This document shows, piece after piece, positions 26,111 through 35,127 of a stretch of DNA of 64,000 bases. Source of the DNA: Hyphomicrobiales bacterium (GTDB taxonomy: Bacteria > Pseudomonadota > Alphaproteobacteria > Rhizobiales > Rhizobiaceae); NCBI GenBank assembly GCA_900466605.1, contig UBMU01000003.1, forward strand, positions 62,001-126,000, written 5' to 3'. The notes below the pieces were generated by a model, which did not search any database, had not been told where the DNA came from, and worked only from the letters and a program-made list of their open reading frames with translations. The first letter of the stretch is position 1. Every line of letters starts with the position of its first letter. A program made the position numbers and the translations under genes.

Positions 26111-28594
26111 ATGAGCAATAGTTTCGACGATATCCCCTTCTTCGATGAAGAGCCGGGCGAGCCGCCGCGCAAGCAGCCGGCCCCCACCGCTCCCGTCGGT
26201 GGAGGACTCGCTGCCCGTGCCATGGCCGCGCGCGACGGCGGCAAGCGCCCTGATTACCTTTCCGGCCTGAACCCTGAGCAGACGGAAGCCGTCGAAACTC
26301 TCGAAGGTCCCGTTCTCGTGCTCGCTGGGGCGGGCACCGGCAAGACGCGCGTCCTGACGACCCGCATCGCCCATCTCCTAAACACCGGCCGTGCTTTCCC
26401 CTCGCAGATTCTGGCAGTAACTTTCACCAACAAGGCTGCCCGTGAGATGAAGGAGCGTATTGCCGTGCTCGTCGGCGGTGCCGTCGAGGGTATGCCGTGG
26501 CTCGGTACCTTTCACTCGATTGGCGTAAAGCTGCTGCGCCGCCATGCCGAACTCGTAGGTCTGCGTTCCGATTTTACGATTCTCGACACCGACGATGTCG
26601 TCCGTCTAATCAAGCAGCTCATCCAGGCGGAAGGCCTCGACGACAAGCGCTGGCCAGCCAAGCAGTTCGCCGGGATGATCGACACGTGGAAAAACAAGGG
26701 CCTCGGCCCCGGCGACATCCCCGAGGGCGATGCCCGCGCCTTCGCCAACGGCAAAGGCCGTGAGCTCTACTTCGCCTATCAGCAACGGCTGTCGACGCTG
26801 AACGCCTGCGATTTCGGCGATCTCTTGATGCATCCGATCGCGATCTTCCGGAAGAACCCGGATCTTCTCAAGGAGTATCACGGCCGCTTCCGCTACATCC
26901 TCGTCGACGAGTACCAAGATACCAACACCGCCCAGTACATGTGGCTGCGGCTGCTGGCGCAGCGCCCGAGGGGCGAGCCACAGAACGTCTGCTGCGTCGG
27001 CGATGACGACCAATCGATCTATGGCTGGCGCGGCGCCGAGGTAGACAACATCCTGCGCTTCGAGAAGGATTTCCCTGGCGCCAAGGTCATCAAGCTGGAG
27101 CGCAACTATCGCTCGACGGCCCATATCTTGGGTGCCGCCGGCCATCTGATCGCTCACAACGAAGGCCGCCTGGGCAAGACGCTCTTTACCGACCGGAGCG
27201 ATCCCGAAGACATCAAAGTGCAGGTGCACGCCTCCTGGGATTCCGAAGTGGAAGCGCGGGAAATCGGCGAGGAGATCGAGCAACTTCAGCGCGGCGACGC
27301 AAGCGGCAAGCGGCATCTGCTGAACGACATGGCAATCCTGGTTCGTGCCTCGTTCCAGATGCGCGAGTTTGAAGACCGGTTCGTGACGTTGGGTTTGAAC
27401 TACCGCGTCATCGGCGGCCCACGCTTCTACGAGCGCCTCGAGATTCGCGATGCCATGGCCTATTTCCGCCTCGTCGCACAATCTGCCGACGATCTTGCCT
27501 TCGAGCGCATCATCAACACTCCGAAGCGTGGCCTCGGTGATACGACGGTGCGCGCCCTGCACGACTACGCCCGTGCCCGCGACATTCCGATGCTGGCGGC
27601 AGCCGCAGACATCATCGAGACCGACGAGCTGAAGCCGAAGGCCCGCAAGGCCCTTTTCGATGTCGTCCAGTCATTCCGCCGCTGGCAGGAGATGCTGGAA
27701 AACACGCCGCATACCGAGCTTGCGGAACAGATCCTCGAAGAGTCGGGCTACACCGACATGTGGAAGAACGACAAGTCGGCAGACGCGCCGACCCGTCTGG
27801 AAAACCTGAAGGAACTCATCCGCTCGATGGAGAGCTTCGAGTCGATGCGCGGTTTTCTCGAGCATGTCTCACTGGTCATGGACGCCGAGCAGAACGAAAA
27901 TCTCGATGCCGTCTCGATCATGACGTTGCACTCTGCCAAGGGCCTGGAGTTCGACACTGTCTTCCTGCCGGGATGGGAGGAAGGCCTGTTTCCGCATCAG
28001 CGTTCGCTTGACGAAAGCGGTCGCGCCGGTCTCGAAGAAGAACGCCGACTGGCCTATGTCGGCATCACCCGCGCCAAACGGCGTTGCCACATCTGGTTCG
28101 TCTCCAATCGACGCATCCACGGTCTCTGGCAGTCGACGATCCCGTCGCGTTTTCTCGATGAACTGCCGGAAACGCATGTCGAAGTGGCGGAAGCCGAGCA
28201 GAGCTACGGCGGCTATGGTCGCGGCGGCTACGGCCAGTCCCGCTTCGACAAGGGCGATCCCTTTGCCACCCACTCTTATTCGACGCCCGGCTGGAAGCGT
28301 GCCCAGCAGAACAAGACGGACGCGACCCGCGACAACTGGGGCACCCGCTCCGGGCACGCGGTCGAACGTATCGGCTATGGCGAAAGCGGCCCGCGCGGCC
28401 GCACCATCGACGGCGAACTGGTGGCGAAATCAACCGCGACCGAACCCTCGAAATTCAAGACCGGCGACCGCGTCTTCCACCTGAAATTCGGCAACGGCAA
28501 CATCGTCGAGATCGAGGGCAACAAGCTGACGATCGAGTTCGACCGGGCCGGGCAGAAGCGTGTTCTCGACGGTTTTGTGGAGCGCGTTTCGTAA
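26111..28594 (+). CDS. UvrD/PcrA-family DNA helicase
   Basis: An 827-residue superfamily 1A 3'-5' helicase used in repair and replication restart. Walker A AGAGTGKTR is at residues 72-80, Walker B is ILVDEYQDTN, and the helicase motifs GDDDQSIYGWRGA (III), ERNYRSTAHIL (IV), TLHSAKGLEFDTVFLPGWEEGLFPH (V) and EERRLAYVGITRAK (VI) are all intact. A Gly/Tyr-rich linker leads to a C-terminal Tudor-like domain (FKTGDRVFHLKFGNGNIVEI) that binds RNA polymerase in PcrA. The start is the ATG at 26111, where family-like sequence begins; it lacks a clear ribosome-binding site. Whether to call it UvrD or PcrA cannot be settled. Confidence 0.93.
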   Translation: MSNSFDDIPFFDEEPGEPPRKQPAPTAPVGGGLAARAMAARDGGKRPDYLSGLNPEQTEAVETLEGPVLVLAGAGTGKTRVLTTRIAHLLNTGRAFPSQILAVTFTNKAAREMKERIAVLVGGAVEGMPWLGTFHSIGVKLLRRHAELVGLRSDFTILDTDDVVRLIKQLIQAEGLDDKRWPAKQFAGMIDTWKNKGLGPGDIPEGDARAFANGKGRELYFAYQQRLSTLNACDFGDLLMHPIAIFRKNPDLLKEYHGRFRYILVDEYQDTNTAQYMWLRLLAQRPRGEPQNVCCVGDDDQSIYGWRGAEVDNILRFEKDFPGAKVIKLERNYRSTAHILGAAGHLIAHNEGRLGKTLFTDRSDPEDIKVQVHASWDSEVEAREIGEEIEQLQRGDASGKRHLLNDMAILVRASFQMREFEDRFVTLGLNYRVIGGPRFYERLEIRDAMAYFRLVAQSADDLAFERIINTPKRGLGDTTVRALHDYARARDIPMLAAAADIIETDELKPKARKALFDVVQSFRRWQEMLENTPHTELAEQILEESGYTDMWKNDKSADAPTRLENLKELIRSMESFESMRGFLEHVSLVMDAEQNENLDAVSIMTLHSAKGLEFDTVFLPGWEEGLFPHQRSLDESGRAGLEEERRLAYVGITRAKRRCHIWFVSNRRIHGLWQSTIPSRFLDELPETHVEVAEAEQSYGGYGRGGYGQSRFDKGDPFATHSYSTPGWKRAQQNKTDATRDNWGTRSGHAVERIGYGESGPRGRTIDGELVAKSTATEPSKFKTGDRVFHLKFGNGNIVEIEGNKLTIEFDRAGQKRVLDGFVERVS

Positions 28595-28684
28595 GCAGAA
28601 ACCCGGCTTTCGCTACGAGCCGCCGCGGATACAGCACTGTCACCCATTCGTGACTTCGTTTGCCGCGACGTTTTCTGCATATTA

Positions 28685-28719
28685 CCTCCCGCGCGCACTG
28701 ATCGCGGGAGAGAAGGAGG
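28685..28719 (+). promoter_or_regulatory. leader hairpin with a competing anti-Shine-Dalgarno pairing
   Basis: Directly before the small secreted ORF an 8-bp perfect stem CTCCCGCG / CGCGGGAG (28686-28710) abuts the very strong site AAGGAGG. The first five bases of the hairpin region, CCTCC (28685-28689), are also fully complementary to GGAGG (28715-28719), so two exclusive folds are possible: one frees the ribosome-binding site and one hides it. Confidence 0.5.
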
Positions 28720-28725
28720 ACGCAG

Positions 28726-28830
28726 ATGAAACGTTATTCGCTATCTCTGATCGCAGCCTCGCTCATGGTTGCCGTCTTGAGCAGTCCGTCCATCGCCTTT
28801 GCTTGTAACAAGATTATTCTTGGGACCTGA
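28726..28830 (+). CDS. small secreted peptide of unknown function
   Basis: A 34-residue ORF: MKRYSLSLIAASLMVAVLSS followed by PSIAFACNKIILGT. The first 26 residues are a textbook signal peptide (two basic residues, hydrophobic core, AFA cleavage site), leaving a mature peptide of only eight residues beginning with Cys or Ala-Cys. The ribosome-binding site AAGGAGG seven bases before ATG is about as strong as they come, which argues for real translation. I recognise no family. It could also be the remnant of a longer exported protein cut by a stop codon, since nothing homologous continues downstream. It follows the helicase gene by 131 bases. Confidence 0.6.
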   Translation: MKRYSLSLIAASLMVAVLSSPSIAFACNKIILGT

Positions 28831-28907
28831 AACTGAGGTACGCGGACGAACGCGCTTGTCGCGGCAATGGAGCAAATCAGAATTCATGGAGCGGGCGTGA
28901 CGCCCGC

Positions 28908-29255
28908 TCACCCCAGGATCGGCATCGACCCTAGCCCCAATATATCGTTGAGCAATGCCAGCCCGATCCCAGCGGCGACGACCGCGATCCCGATCAGAAA
29001 CAGCCGCCGCGAGCGATCGTATTTGGCCGCAATCAGCGAGTCCCGCGCCAGGAGGTCGGCGAAGACCTTAACCTGAAAGGCAATCCCCACCGTCAGCAAC
29101 AGCATCGGCAGGATGTCGATCCGGCTCCAGTCATTGGGATTGGAGACCCAACGGCTAATGAAGCTTAGGGAAAAACCGAGAATGATGCCGGCTGCCGTCA
29201 GCGAGCCGTTGCGGAATGTCGCATCGATCTTTTCCTCTGGACCGGGCTCGGTCAT
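28908..29255 (-). CDS. small membrane protein of unknown function
   Basis: A 115-residue protein with three predicted membrane segments: GSLTAAGIILGFSLSFIS, IDILPMLLLTVGIAFQVKVF and LFLIGIAVVAAGIGLALLND. A charged loop (LLARDSLIAAKYDRSRR) separates the second and third. I do not recognise a named family. It lies between the secreted peptide and a DUF488 gene, with 87 bases to the latter, on the same strand as it. No function can be given. Confidence 0.65.
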   Translation of the reverse strand: MTEPGPEEKIDATFRNGSLTAAGIILGFSLSFISRWVSNPNDWSRIDILPMLLLTVGIAFQVKVFADLLARDSLIAAKYDRSRRLFLIGIAVVAAGIGLALLNDILGLGSMPILG

Positions 29256-29342
29256 GGCTCTGGCTCCGCGTCATCCTTCGCAAAGAAAGGCAGAAAATCC
29301 CCGAATCGGCAAGGCTAAGGGTTGCGGCAGGTCTTGACGCGG

Positions 29343-29744
29343 CTAGGCGCAGGCTTCCGCCGCAAACGCTGCACCCCGTTCTTCAAGCAAGCGCCGCAAC
29401 ACGCTTCGGTGGCAGCGGCTCTCGTTCTCGCAGTAGCAGCCGATCGAAAAATGGCTGGCATGCGAAAGAGTGGCAAGCAGATCGAGCACGTGGCTCGCTT
29501 CCGGCTCTTTCATTTCCTTCGTGAAGCCGCGCACGAACGCGGTCCACTCGGCGTCCGTGGTCGCGGCCCTCGCTGCGGTGACAAGGGCCTGGCTCGGCGA
29601 AAGAACCGGCAGCCAGACGTCATAATAGTTACGGCTGGAAAACGCCTCCTTCGGCACGCCCCTGGGCGGCCGCCGGACCGTGCCGATCCGAACGCCCTCG
29701 CCCTCTGCTCTGGGCGAACCCAACTGAACAACGCTAATACCCAC
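29343..29744 (-). CDS. DUF488-family protein
   Basis: About 133 residues of the DUF488 family, small proteins of unknown biochemistry that often carry a conserved Cys pair. The C-terminal family signature is present as FSIGCYCENESRCHRSVLRRLLEERG; the centre has YYDVWLPVLSPS and EWTAFVRGFTKEMKEPEASHVLDLLA. I prefer the GTG at 29744, which has GGAGGGG directly upstream, over the ATG at 29756 or the longer open frame. The next reverse-strand gene, a small membrane protein, starts 87 bases downstream. Confidence 0.8.
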   Translation of the reverse strand: MGISVVQLGSPRAEGEGVRIGTVRRPPRGVPKEAFSSRNYYDVWLPVLSPSQALVTAARAATTDAEWTAFVRGFTKEMKEPEASHVLDLLATLSHASHFSIGCYCENESRCHRSVLRRLLEERGAAFAAEACA

Positions 29745-29961
29745 GCCCCCCTCCATCAACCTGCTGCAATCTCTATCGCAATAGCCGCCGCCTGACCAAC
29801 CCGGGCAGGAAGGCATCCCTGGATTGGCGCACGCACATCCGCCTGCATCGGAATAGGAAACCCGATCAGCGCCTCGTCAAGTGAAGGTTTACGAATCAGG
29901 CTTAAAGCTCCCCGTGATAATGCGGTGCGCATCCAAGCATTCGATAACCGAAAGTCCCGTC

Positions 29962-31437
29962 ATGAGCGATTCCGATATCTTCGATCTTTCCCCAATCGCA
30001 ATGTGGATCGAGGATTTCAGCGGGGTCAAAGCGCAATTTGATCGCTGGCGGGCCGAGGGTGTCGTAGATATCCGCGCCTACTTGAGAGAGGACGCAACAC
30101 GTGTCTCGTCCTGCTCGCAGCTTATCCGCGTGCTGCGTGTCAACCGGAAGACACTGGAGCTGTTCGAAGCCAACGACTTCAGCCATCTGGTCGCAAATCT
30201 CGGCTCGGTGTTTCGCGATGAGATGCTTGAAAGCCACGTCAACGAACTGGCCGAACTCTGGGAAGGCAACACCGAATTCACCAGCAGTGCAGTCAACTAC
30301 ACGCTGTCCGGACGCCGCCTCGACATCCAGCTGCGCGGTTCGGTCCTGCCCGGCCACGAGCAGTCGCTGGCGCAGGTTATGCTGACGACGGAGGATGTCA
30401 CCGCCCGAGAGGAAGCACGTCGCAGGGAGCGCGAAAACCGCCAATACGCCGAAGGAATCTTCGAGCATTCGCCGGTCTCGCTCTGGGTCGAGGATTTCAG
30501 CCAGATCAAGCTACTGCTCGAGAACGTACGCGATCGCGGTATCGATGATTTTCGCGTGTTCACCGATGTCCACCCCGAGTTTGTGCGCCAGTGCATGAGC
30601 GAAATCCGAGTGATCGACGTCAACCAGGCGACCCTCGATCTGTTCTGCTCACCCGACCGTCACACGCTTCTGCAACGCATCGGCGATGTGTTCCGCGACG
30701 ACATGGAAAAGCACTTCCGCGAACAGCTGATTGAGCTATGGAACGGTCGGCTCTTCCATCAGCGCGAGGTCATCAACTATGCGCTCGATGGCTCGGAGCG
30801 CTACGTCCTCCTGCAATTCTCTGTCCTTCCTGGCCACGAATCCGACTGGGCGCTGGTGCAGGTGGCACTCACCGACATCACCGCACGCAAGAAAGCGGAA
30901 GCTTACCTCGAATATCTCGGCAAGCACGATGTGCTGACCAAACTCCACAATCGCGCTTTCTACGTCGACGAGTTGAACAGGCTCGAGCGCAAATCACTGC
31001 GGCCCGTCTCTGCGGTTATCATCGACCTCAACGGATTGAAGGAGGCAAATGATCAGCTCGGACACGATGCCGGCGACGCGCTGCTGCGCCGCCTCGGCGA
31101 AGTCCTCAATGGCGCAGCCGCACAGCCCAATCATGCAGCCCGCATCGGCGGCGACGAGTTCGCAGTGCTGATGCCCGGCGCCGATAAGCAGGCGGTCGCG
31201 ACCATGGTCGAGACCATCGTCGAGCTGCTCAAGATCAACAACCAGTTCTACTCCAATGCTCCGCTGAGCGTTTCTCTCGGCGTCGCAACGAGCGAGCCTG
31301 GAGAAACGATGGAATCGACAGTGCGCCGTGCAGATATTGCCATGTACACGCAGAAGCGGGCCTATCACGCCACCCGTGCCGCAGTGGAGCACAGCAGCTC
31401 CGCCATCACCGGAAAGCCCATCTCGGCGGTCCGATGA
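29962..31437 (+). CDS. diguanylate cyclase with duplicated PAS-like sensor domain
   Basis: A 491-residue soluble protein expected to make cyclic di-GMP. Two copies of the same ~150-residue sensor unit occur in tandem, starting SPIAMWIEDFSGVK (residue 10) and SPVSLWVEDFSQIK (residue 170), each ending in a VLPGHE ... DVTAREE or DITARKK linker. The GGDEF domain follows, with HDVLTKLHNRAFY at its start and an intact active site RIGGDEF at 394-400. The RxxD inhibitory site expected five residues before GGDEF is absent, so product feedback is unlikely. No membrane segment is seen, so the signal is intracellular. Start chosen at the ATG where the first repeat begins. Confidence 0.88.
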   Translation: MSDSDIFDLSPIAMWIEDFSGVKAQFDRWRAEGVVDIRAYLREDATRVSSCSQLIRVLRVNRKTLELFEANDFSHLVANLGSVFRDEMLESHVNELAELWEGNTEFTSSAVNYTLSGRRLDIQLRGSVLPGHEQSLAQVMLTTEDVTAREEARRRERENRQYAEGIFEHSPVSLWVEDFSQIKLLLENVRDRGIDDFRVFTDVHPEFVRQCMSEIRVIDVNQATLDLFCSPDRHTLLQRIGDVFRDDMEKHFREQLIELWNGRLFHQREVINYALDGSERYVLLQFSVLPGHESDWALVQVALTDITARKKAEAYLEYLGKHDVLTKLHNRAFYVDELNRLERKSLRPVSAVIIDLNGLKEANDQLGHDAGDALLRRLGEVLNGAAAQPNHAARIGGDEFAVLMPGADKQAVATMVETIVELLKINNQFYSNAPLSVSLGVATSEPGETMESTVRRADIAMYTQKRAYHATRAAVEHSSSAITGKPISAVR

Positions 31438-31522
31438 CCCCGCCCCGCACGTCCTGCCGCGGGCTTGACGTCACCGGCCACGCCTTCGCAATCGCGAACA
31501 GTCGATCGCAACGCACAATAAA

Positions 31523-31558
31523 AATCGTTTGAATGCTACCAATTCCATTTCAAATGGA
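31523..31558. promoter_or_regulatory. two candidate operator elements before the sugar transporter
   Basis: AATCGTTT (31523-31530) fits the LacI-family core AANCGNTT. A perfect 7+1+7 palindrome TCCATTTCAAATGGA (31544-31558) lies 14 bases further. Both are about 125-160 bases upstream of the transporter start. Confidence 0.5.
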
Positions 31559-31681
31559 TATATGAAGCCTCGTGGCTTGCTGCACGCTTCCTCCCAAAGC
31601 ACCGCCGAGCCTCCGCCGGCCCATCGTTTCGACGGCTTCACGGGAAATTTCCGGCGCAACAAGAACAAGAGGTACAAGACA

Positions 31682-32962
31682 GTGGCTGGTATCATCACCA
31701 ACAATGCCGCGACGACACGCCCGGCACCGACTTCCCCAGCAGCGAACTATCAATTTGCCCTCGTGGCCCTGACGTCGCTGTTCTTCATGTGGGGTTTCAT
31801 AACCTGCCTGAACGACATTCTCATTCCGCACCTGAAGAACGTTTTTCAGCTGAACTACACCCAATCGATGCTGATCCAGCTCTGCTTCTTCGGTGCTTAC
31901 TTTATCGTCTCCCTGCCCGCCGGCGCGCTCGTCAAGCGCATCAGCTACAAGTGGGGGATCGTGACAGGTCTCGTCATTTCGGCGATCGGTTGCGCGCTCT
32001 TCATTCCGGCGGCAGGCTACCGCGTCTACGCGCTCTTTCTCGGCGCCCTCTTCGTGCTGGCAACCGGGATCACCGTGCTTCAGGTGGCCGCCAACCCGTA
32101 TGTCACCGTGCTCGGTCCGCCGGACACAGCCGCAAGTCGCCTGACGCTGACGCAGGCATTCAACTCGCTCGGCACCACGCTCGCACCGATCTTCGGCGCG
32201 TTCCTCATCCTCTCCGCCACGACGGCGGCCGTTGCAGGCGCGACGCCCGAGCAACTGGACGCCATCAAACTTGCCGAGGCAGGCGCCGTAAAATTCCCCT
32301 ACATGCTGCTGGCTGTCGCCTTCCTGTTGCTCGCAGCGCTCTTTGCTGCGCTCAGGCTGCCGCATGTAGAAGGCTCCGAAGACATCGAGCCGATCACCGG
32401 CGGCGGCTCAGCCTGGCAGTATCACCATCTGGTGCTCGGCGCAGTCGGCATCTTCCTCTATGTCGGCGCAGAAGTCAGCATCGGCAGCTTCCTCGTCAAC
32501 TTCATGAGCCAGCCCGATATTGCCGGCTTTTCGGAAGCGGAGGCCGCGCACCACGTATCATACTTCTGGGGTGGCGCAATGATCGGCCGCTTCGTCGGCG
32601 CTGTGGTGATGCGCTACGTCAACGACGGCAAGGCACTAGCCTTCAATGCCGTTGCGGTGATCCTGCTGCTGTTGCTCACCGTGTTTTCGGGCGGTCACGT
32701 CGCCATGTGGTCCGTGCTTTCAATCGGCCTCTTCAACTCGATCATGTTCCCGACGATCTTCAGCCTCGCGCTCTATGGTCTCGGAAAATACACGAGCCAG
32801 GGCTCCGGAATCCTTTGCCTTGCCATCGTCGGCGGCGCCCTGCTGCCGCTCGTTCAGGGCGCACTTGCCGACAGCATCGGCATACATCTGGCCTTCCTCA
32901 TGCCGGTTCTGTGCTATGCTTATATCGCCTTTTACGGGCTGAAGGGCCACCGGCCGGCCTAA
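31682..32962 (+). CDS. MFS sugar permease of the FucP/GluP family
   Basis: A 426-residue proton-coupled transporter with twelve predicted helices, closest in pattern to the FucP/GluP (fucose, glucose/galactose) group. Signature segments are [24 protein letters not shown] in helix 1, [16 protein letters not shown] after helix 4, and [23 protein letters not shown] in helix 5. The start is the GTG at 31682 with AAGAGG nine bases upstream; sequence further up does not resemble the family. Candidate operators precede it. It stands alone, 100 bases before pncA, so which sugar it carries is not indicated by context. Confidence 0.88.
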   Translation: MAGIITNNAATTRPAPTSPAANYQFALVALTSLFFMWGFITCLNDILIPHLKNVFQLNYTQSMLIQLCFFGAYFIVSLPAGALVKRISYKWGIVTGLVISAIGCALFIPAAGYRVYALFLGALFVLATGITVLQVAANPYVTVLGPPDTAASRLTLTQAFNSLGTTLAPIFGAFLILSATTAAVAGATPEQLDAIKLAEAGAVKFPYMLLAVAFLLLAALFAALRLPHVEGSEDIEPITGGGSAWQYHHLVLGAVGIFLYVGAEVSIGSFLVNFMSQPDIAGFSEAEAAHHVSYFWGGAMIGRFVGAVVMRYVNDGKALAFNAVAVILLLLLTVFSGGHVAMWSVLSIGLFNSIMFPTIFSLALYGLGKYTSQGSGILCLAIVGGALLPLVQGALADSIGIHLAFLMPVLCYAYIAFYGLKGHRPA

Positions 32963-33063
32963 GCTTTCAAGGCTCGCTTCGCCGCCCCTGCGGCGAAGCG
33001 TCTCGGCGCTTGCGCCATTCCTCGGCCCTTGGCATGGTGCAGTGCAAAATCGAGGGAGTCGTG

Positions 33064-33690
33064 ATGAAAGCCTTGCTTCTAGTCGATATTCAAAATGGCT
33101 TCTGCCCGGGCGGCAATCTTCCCGTGCCGGATGGCGACGACGTCGTTCCCATCGCAAACCGGCTGATCGAAAGCGGGAAGTACGACCTGATCGTCGCCTC
33201 CCAGGACTGGCACCCGCCTGGCCACGGTAGTTTCGCCTCCTCTCATCCCGGCAAAAACCCCTTCGAACTCGGTACACTCTCCGGTAAGCCGCAGATGATG
33301 TGGCCAGACCATTGCGTCCAGGGGACGGCGGACGCCGAACTGCATCCGGACCTCAGGATGGGCAAGATCGACCTCATCCTGCAGAAGGGTGAGAATCGCA
33401 ACGTCGACAGTTATTCGGCTTTCCGTGACAACGATCAGGACGCGCTCACCGGGCTCGCCGACTTTCTCGAGGGGCAGGACGTTACCCAACTCGACATATG
33501 CGGCTTAGCAACCGACTATTGCGTGAAGTTTTCGGCGCTGGATGCTACCGAAATGATGCCCGGTGTGCGGGTTCGCCTGATCGAAGATGCCAGCCGCGGC
33601 ATTACATCAGAAGGCGTTTCAGCCGCGATCGAAGAAATGCGCGAGCGCGGCATCGACATCGTTACGAGCCGGCAAGTTCTGGAAGGCTGA
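33064..33690 (+). CDS. pncA: nicotinamidase PncA
   Basis: Hydrolyses nicotinamide to nicotinate for NAD salvage. The 208-residue isochorismatase-fold protein has the catalytic triad Asp8 (LLVDIQNGF), Lys108 (LILQKGENR) and Cys153 (GLATDYCVKF), and the metal ligands Asp48, His50 and His54 (SQDWHPPGH). GAGGGAG lies upstream of the ATG. Its TGA stop abuts the stop of the convergent DUF2164 gene within the hexamer TGATCA, so the two genes end back to back with no spacer. Confidence 0.95.
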   Translation: MKALLLVDIQNGFCPGGNLPVPDGDDVVPIANRLIESGKYDLIVASQDWHPPGHGSFASSHPGKNPFELGTLSGKPQMMWPDHCVQGTADAELHPDLRMGKIDLILQKGENRNVDSYSAFRDNDQDALTGLADFLEGQDVTQLDICGLATDYCVKFSALDATEMMPGVRVRLIEDASRGITSEGVSAAIEEMRERGIDIVTSRQVLEG

Positions 33691-33939
33691 TCACTCCGTC
33701 GCATTCCGCTGTAGCTGATAGACGTCCTCGGAAAAGTCGTCCACGCGTCTGGCAAGCGCGGTTTGCGCGTCTTCGAGCCCCTTCTTGTAATAGGCGGCCC
33801 CAACTTCCTTCGCAAAGAACTCAAGAACGAACTCGGCTTTCAAAAGGCCTATCGGCTGGTCCAGTTCGCTGCCGAAATAATGCTGGATCCGCGCGATGAG
33901 CTCGGCCTTCTCCTCTTTCGAAAATTCAATCCGGTTCAT
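33691..33939 (-). CDS. DUF2164-family protein
   Basis: An 82-residue acidic protein of the DUF2164 family, unknown function, predicted all-helical. It begins MNRIEFSKEEKAELIARIQH and has the family features YFGSELDQPIGLLKAEFVLEFF and GAAYYKKGLEDA. GAGGAG precedes the ATG. It ends directly against pncA and is divergent from azlC with a 133-base gap. Confidence 0.85.
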   Translation of the reverse strand: MNRIEFSKEEKAELIARIQHYFGSELDQPIGLLKAEFVLEFFAKEVGAAYYKKGLEDAQTALARRVDDFSEDVYQLQRNATE

Positions 33940-34072
33940 GCTTACTCCTCGAACGGCAATCAGCTGCGGGCGCATCGTTCAGCGAAATCGATCGGTCAAT
34001 CAAGGAAATTTGCTTGCGGCAGATACGGCCCATCCTTAGACGGGTGACAAAATTCCAGAAGGATTGTCGCCG

Positions 34073-34789
34073 ATGAGTCGCGCTGATTTTTTCGACGGTT
34101 TGCGCGGTGGCTCTGCCGTTGCGCTGGCCTCGGCCCCGTTCGGGGCATTGTTCGGAGCGCTCGCGGTCGAGAAAGGCATGTCGCTTGCAGAAGTGGCCTT
34201 CATGAGCGCCACGGTCTATGCCGGCGCGAGCCAACTGGTCGGCCTCGAACTCTTCGGCCACAACGTCCAGGCTTGGCTGATCGTCGCCTCCATTCTGGCC
34301 GTCAACTTTCGCCATGTCCTCTATTCCGCGGCAATCGCACCCTACATCAAGCACTTCTCTCCACTCCAGAAGTTCTTCACCTTCTTCCTGCTGGTCGATC
34401 CGCAGTTCGCGGAGACGGTCAAGCGGGGCGAGGCAGGCAAGCCGGTCACGTTTGTCTGGTATCTCGGCTTCGGCATCATCATCTACATTCCCTGGGTCTT
34501 GGTCAGCTTGCTCGGCGGGCTGCTTGGCAGCTTCATCGGCGACCCGAAGTCGATCGGTCTTGACATCCTGCTTCCCGCCTATTTCCTCGGCATCGTCCTC
34601 GATTTCCGTCATCGCGACAATTTCCTGCCGGTCGCCGCCGTCAGCGCTGTCGCTTCCGTTATCGCCTACCACTATGTCGGCTCGCCCTGGCACGTAAGCC
34701 TGGGCGCCGCGGCAGGTATCGTACTTGCCGCCCTGTTCCCGCCCCCGCCACGGGAGCAGGAACTTGAGTCCGATCTGCACGAGGTATGA
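34073..34789 (+). CDS. azlC: AzlC-family amino-acid exporter, large subunit
   Basis: A 238-residue membrane protein of the AzlC (LIV-E) family, which with AzlD exports branched-chain amino acids or related compounds. The start FFDGLRGGSAVALASAPFGALFGALA and the SATVYAGASQLVGLELFG segment are typical; about seven membrane segments are visible. The ATG at 34073 has AAGGA upstream; a TTG three codons earlier is less likely. It overlaps azlD by four bases, so the pair is coupled. The real substrate is not determined. Confidence 0.88.
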   Translation: MSRADFFDGLRGGSAVALASAPFGALFGALAVEKGMSLAEVAFMSATVYAGASQLVGLELFGHNVQAWLIVASILAVNFRHVLYSAAIAPYIKHFSPLQKFFTFFLLVDPQFAETVKRGEAGKPVTFVWYLGFGIIIYIPWVLVSLLGGLLGSFIGDPKSIGLDILLPAYFLGIVLDFRHRDNFLPVAAVSAVASVIAYHYVGSPWHVSLGAAAGIVLAALFPPPPREQELESDLHEV

Positions 34790-35100
34790 TGATGACCTTC
34801 GATCTTCACATGGCGCTCGTGATCCTTGCGGCAGCCGTTGCGACCTACGCGACGCGCATCGGCGGCTACATCCTCATCACGACGATGAAACGCATTCCTC
34901 CGCGTATGGAGGCCGCGCTTGCCGCGGTACCCGCCGCTGTCTTGACGACGCTTGTCGCGCCCGCCTTCTTCAATGGTGGCTGGGACTCGAAACTGGCCTT
35001 GCTGGTAGCGCTGCTGGTCGGCCTGCGCGTTTCACACACCTGGATGCTGATTGCCGCCTGGCTCGTCGTCATGGGCTGGCGTCACACGATCGGCATGTGA
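34786..35100 (+). CDS. azlD: AzlD-family small membrane partner
   Basis: A 104-residue protein with four predicted membrane segments, ATYATRIGGYILITTMKRIP and AALAAVPAAVLTTLVAPAFF being the family signature. It completes the AzlCD exporter. Three ATG codons in a row (34786, 34789, 34792) follow GAGG; the exact one used is unclear and the first overlaps the azlC stop. Confidence 0.87.
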   Translation: MMMTFDLHMALVILAAAVATYATRIGGYILITTMKRIPPRMEAALAAVPAAVLTTLVAPAFFNGGWDSKLALLVALLVGLRVSHTWMLIAAWLVVMGWRHTIGM

Positions 35101-35127
35101 CGCCATCGGCGGCGAGAAAAACCCCGC

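Noticed and set aside
26606-27562. Reverse-strand open frame of 318 codons
   Set aside because: Antisense to the helicase gene, whose motifs are intact; no recognisable product.
31789-33060. Long forward frame running into pncA in the same frame
   Set aside because: The part before 33064 is the +1 shadow of the sugar permease (His/Arg-rich). PncA similarity and the ribosome-binding site begin at 33064.
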